A stretch of DNA of 64,000 nucleotides from Betaproteobacteria bacterium. GTDB lineage: Bacteria; Pseudomonadota; Gammaproteobacteria; Burkholderiales; SG8-41. Positions 61,525-64,000 of the stretch are shown here, one piece after another (the stretch's first letter is position 1; every line of letters begins with the position of its first letter). Where the stretch lies: positions 1 through 64,000 of the forward strand of contig JACPTK010000087.1 in NCBI GenBank assembly GCA_016192825.1, read 5' to 3'. The position numbers and the translations under genes were made by a program. The notes below the pieces were generated by a model, which was not told where the DNA came from, did not search any database, and saw only the letters and a program-made list of their open reading frames with translations.

Positions 61525-61803
61525 ATGATCCGTATCCTGAAGCGCTTCGCATTGAAACTTTCCCTGACTCTAGCGGGTTGCGTGTTCTCCCTCCACCCGC
61601 TCTATACCGACGAGGACGTGGTATTCGACCCCGCGCTCATCGGCGCGTGGGTTCAGGGCAACGCGGGCAACACCTGGGAATTCGGCAAGGGGAATCGAAG
61701 CCTGCAAATCGGCGACTACTTCGCTCTACTCGCCTGCGTCGGCTACCTCATCTCGATCATTCTGGCGCTGCGGCCGGCAGCGGCGATATCGCAGCGGGCA
61801 TGA
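61525..61803 (+). CDS. Short lipoprotein-like protein, probably shortened
   Basis: A 92-residue product. LTLAGCVFSLHPLYTDEDVV then FDPALIGAWVQG is the start of a known family of larger lipoproteins with a conserved SLHPLYT motif. After GNTWEFGKGN it changes to a short hydrophobic tail (IGDYFALLACVGYLISIILA). This looks like an internal deletion or a recombination join. The ribosome site is AAAGGAG. Confidence 0.6.
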   Translation: MIRILKRFALKLSLTLAGCVFSLHPLYTDEDVVFDPALIGAWVQGNAGNTWEFGKGNRSLQIGDYFALLACVGYLISIILALRPAAAISQRA

Positions 61804-61863
61804 ATCGCAATCCAGTTGTGAAACAATCCGTTTGCTTTCTACGATCAGGCATAATCGGCGCCG

Positions 61864-62766
61864 ATGCGCCACAAATGGCCCATCGCGACGCTCTCCTCGC
61901 TTATCGCCGTTGCCGCCATTTACGGCGCGCTCGTGCTGCTCGCGCGCCCCGCGCCGGACCATCCCTACTTCGCGGCGGAGAAGCCTAGGACGCAGGTGAT
62001 CGCGCACCGCGGCGGCGCGCATGCGCGGCCGGAGAACACGCTGGCGGCCTTCGCGCACGCGGTCGAGGCAGGCGCCGACATCCTGGAGATGGATGCGCAG
62101 CCGACCGCCGATGGCGCGATTGTGCTCATGCACGACGCAACCGTGGATCGCACGACCGACGGCACTGGGCGCGTGGAGTCACTCTCCGCAAGCCAGCTGC
62201 GAAACCTCGACGCCGGCTATCGCTGGACCCCCGACGGAGGACAAACCTTTCCATTTCGCGGCCAGGGAATCCGTGCCCCCGAGCTGGGTGAAGTCTTCGC
62301 GCGCTTCCCCGCGACGCGGATGATCGTGGAGATGAAGCATGGCGGTCCCGCGCTTGCCCAGCCGCTCTGCATGTTGATACGCCGCCATGCAATGGTGCAG
62401 AAGACGCTCGTTGCGTCGATGAACGAGGAGGCCGTGATCGCTTTCCGGCGGGCGTGCCCCGAAGTGGCCACCTCCATGACCGGGAGCGAGGCGCGAACGT
62501 TCTACTTCCTTCACCTGTTTCACCTGGAAGCCGCCTACAGCCCACCGGCCCCCGCCCTGCTGATTCCAGACCGCATCGGCGGCGACCGCATTCCGACGCG
62601 CCGCCTGATCGAGGCTGCTCAGCGGCGCAATCTTACAGTGCACGTCTGGACGATCCGCGACGACGCGCGCATGCGGCAACTGATCGAGATCGAGGTCGGC
62701 GGCATCATCACAGATCGGCCCAACCGGCTGCTTGAACTGCTGCGTCATCCCGCCTCTTCCCGCTGA
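61864..62766 (+). CDS. Glycerophosphodiester phosphodiesterase
   Basis: A 300-residue GDPD-domain protein with an N-terminal membrane helix (IATLSSLIAVAAIYGALVLL), so likely periplasm-facing. Motifs: VIAHRGGAHARPENTLAAF, ILEMDAQPTADGAIVLMHD (catalytic Glu and His), VDRTTDGTG, MIVEMKHG and the closing VHVWTIRDD...GGIITDRP. It hydrolyses glycerophosphodiesters from phospholipid breakdown to glycerol-3-phosphate. No transporter is adjacent. Confidence 0.9.
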   Translation: MRHKWPIATLSSLIAVAAIYGALVLLARPAPDHPYFAAEKPRTQVIAHRGGAHARPENTLAAFAHAVEAGADILEMDAQPTADGAIVLMHDATVDRTTDGTGRVESLSASQLRNLDAGYRWTPDGGQTFPFRGQGIRAPELGEVFARFPATRMIVEMKHGGPALAQPLCMLIRRHAMVQKTLVASMNEEAVIAFRRACPEVATSMTGSEARTFYFLHLFHLEAAYSPPAPALLIPDRIGGDRIPTRRLIEAAQRRNLTVHVWTIRDDARMRQLIEIEVGGIITDRPNRLLELLRHPASSR

Positions 62767-62877
62767 TTCACCACCGGATGGGCCCCAAGCGGTGGCGGAC
62801 GCTTAGCCCATCATCCAGATAACATCCTGTTTTCATTGGACTTTCATAAGCAGGTCCGACCCCTTGCATCTCTAAGC

Positions 62878-62927
62878 CATCCGTAACCCCCCGGTAAGCG
62901 ATCTGGATGCCCCCGAATCGCATTCTG
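62878..62927 (+). promoter_or_regulatory. Direct-repeat regulatory motif C
   Basis: GTAA at 62883 and 62894 (11 bp apart), block ending GATCTG at 62905, then 14 bp and GCATTCTG (62920-62927), exactly as in motif A. It is about 60-110 bp upstream of the 62989 start. The rest of the 62767-62988 gap shows nothing recognisable. Confidence 0.6.
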
Positions 62928-62988
62928 CGCTCAGTGAAACCGCGCACCGGCTGCATTCCGACCGGCGCACTGATCGAGGGAGGGGAAC

Positions 62989-63774
62989 ATGGAACGGTGG
63001 AATCTCGGGAACATGGGTCCGGGCAGTGCCCTCGTCGCAGCGCTGCTATTGCCGGGCGGAATCCTGCTGTTCGCCTGGGTGCTTTATCGCCGCTACGGGT
63101 GCCGGCTCGCGGGCCGCTGGGTTTCGCTCGCGGCGTTGATCGCCCTCCTGCAGGGCTGCGCAACGCAACTCGTCGTCCAGCCGACGTCCGACCCGGGCGA
63201 TCAGGACGCCGCCCCGGCGCGCAGCACCCTGCTGTTCCAGAGTTCCAATATCGCCCCCAGGGGCGACGATGCCCCGCTGTCCCTGAAAGACCTCCGGCCG
63301 GGCGACATCATCCTGACCTCGGATCCGGGCTTCGTCTCCACCAGCATTCAACTGATGACGCTGGCGCCCGTGAGTCACGCCGCCATCTACATTGGCGACG
63401 GGAAAGTCGTGGAGGCGGTGCGTCCGGCGGTCCGGGTCCGGCCGCTTGACGAAGTGATAGCCGAAGGAACCGCGGTGCTAGCGTTCCGGCATCCCGAACT
63501 CAGCACGGAGCAGGCCCGGAACATCAGCAGCTACGCGCTGCAGAAGACGGGCACCGGCTTCAACTATTTCGGCGTGACGCTGCACGTGCCATTCTCGGTT
63601 ACGCGCAGGTTGTGCGAGCTGCCCTTCGTGCCGTCGCCGCTCCGGGACGCGTGCCTCAGGGGAATTGGCGTGATTCACTACCTGGCGGCCGCGGAAACCC
63701 AGATCCACAAGGCGCTGCGCTACGTCGGGCACTTGAAGTGTCAGCTGGAGAAGATCGCGGCCTTCGAGCAGTGA
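62989..63774 (+). CDS. YiiX/YaeF-like NlpC/P60-superfamily protein, membrane-anchored
   Basis: A 261-residue protein. Two N-terminal hydrophobic stretches (ALVAALLLPGGILLFAWVLY; WVSLAALIALLQGC, with a lipobox-like Cys) precede a permuted papain-like domain. Its hallmark is LKDLRPGDIILTSD then MTLAPVSHAAIYIGDGKVVEA, with the family's His in SHAAIYIG. Members hydrolyse amide or thioester bonds of lipids or peptidoglycan; the substrate here is unknown. The start at 62989 has GGGAGGGG upstream. It carries the motif C promoter. Confidence 0.8.
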   Translation: MERWNLGNMGPGSALVAALLLPGGILLFAWVLYRRYGCRLAGRWVSLAALIALLQGCATQLVVQPTSDPGDQDAAPARSTLLFQSSNIAPRGDDAPLSLKDLRPGDIILTSDPGFVSTSIQLMTLAPVSHAAIYIGDGKVVEAVRPAVRVRPLDEVIAEGTAVLAFRHPELSTEQARNISSYALQKTGTGFNYFGVTLHVPFSVTRRLCELPFVPSPLRDACLRGIGVIHYLAAAETQIHKALRYVGHLKCQLEKIAAFEQ

Positions 63775-63802
63775 CGCTGCCTTCGTTCAACTCACGCACG
63801 CG

Positions 63803-64000
63803 ATGGAGCAACTCATGTCAGGCCCCTTCGTTCACCAGATCGACCCGGTCATCGGTACCCTCTTCGGCGTCCACCTGTGGTGGTACGGCTTCGCCTATAC
63901 CGCGGGCTTCCTGGTTCTGTATCTCGCGCTGCGCCGCAACGGGACCGAATTGGGACTTGCCCGGGTCCAAGCCTATGACCTCGCCCTGCTCGTCAGCGTC
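63803..64000 (+). CDS. lgt: Prolipoprotein diacylglyceryl transferase, partial (runs off the window)
   Basis: Open to the window end, 66 codons visible. HQIDPVIGTLFGVHLWWYGF then AYTAGFLVLYLALRRN matches the Lgt start with its WYG motif. Lgt attaches diacylglycerol to lipobox cysteines in the inner membrane. ATG 63803 or 63815 may be the start. Only the N-terminal part is visible, so it could also be an Lgt-family paralogue. Confidence 0.75.
   Translation, partial: MEQLMSGPFVHQIDPVIGTLFGVHLWWYGFAYTAGFLVLYLALRRNGTELGLARVQAYDLALLVSV

Overview
The window is high-GC bacterial chromosome. Gene content and order point to a betaproteobacterium. There is the tig-clpP-clpX-lon-hup-tRNA-ppiD-fabI series, a dnaQ/rnhA/yafS-like methyltransferase/gloB block, an HpnC/D/E squalene pathway, and a large set of lipid genes. 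I cannot name the genus.

Layout: (1) 0.0-9.4 kb carries cysC, dnaQ, galU, rnhA, a methyltransferase, gloB, a DUF559 protein, mltD and a four-helix-bundle protein. (2) 9.4-16.9 kb is a yejABEF-like peptide ABC importer on the minus strand, interrupted by a GxxExxY-family gene. (3) 17.1-27.7 kb holds fabI, ppiD, tRNA-Asp, tRNA-Val, hupB, lon (with a clear sigma-32-type promoter), clpX, clpP, tig and tRNA-Leu. (4) 27.8-33.2 kb is hpnC-hpnD, an SDR and a GalD-like tautomerase, then hpnE. (5) 33.5-48.8 kb is a fatty-acid catabolism island: ETF-QO, a chalcone-isomerase-like protein, thiolase, FadB-type fusion, FadL porin, thioesterase, acyl-CoA synthetase, SDR, enoyl-CoA hydratase and FadE. (6) 49.0-64.0 kb is an accessory region: a STAND/TPR/SARP-type regulator, a lipoprotein, a Ser/Thr kinase with Sel1-like tail, a decaying TRAP-transporter locus, an AT-richer insertion, a truncated CoA-activase pair, small lipoproteins, a glycerophosphodiesterase, a YiiX-like hydrolase and the start of lgt.

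The most unusual property is the intergenic DNA from 0 to 46.3 kb. Almost every gap is filled by short tandem repeats (7-, 8- or 15-bp units) arranged as two arms in inverse orientation. The arms begin at or inside the upstream stop codon and end just before the next gene. Three small genes of patchy families (four-helix bundle, GxxExxY, DUF559) lie between repeat arms or flanking repeats, and one array is read in frame as the hinge of a fused ABC ATPase. A second family is a ~210-bp non-coding element with a hairpin at each end and CTAG borders; in several cases its border TAG is the stop codon of the adjacent gene. None of these repeats appears after about 46.3 kb.

A separate signal in the accessory region is a 28-bp motif with two GTAA-type half-sites 11 bp apart. 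It lies 80-145 bp upstream of three separate genes or operons, and the nearby SARP-type regulator is a natural candidate to bind it.
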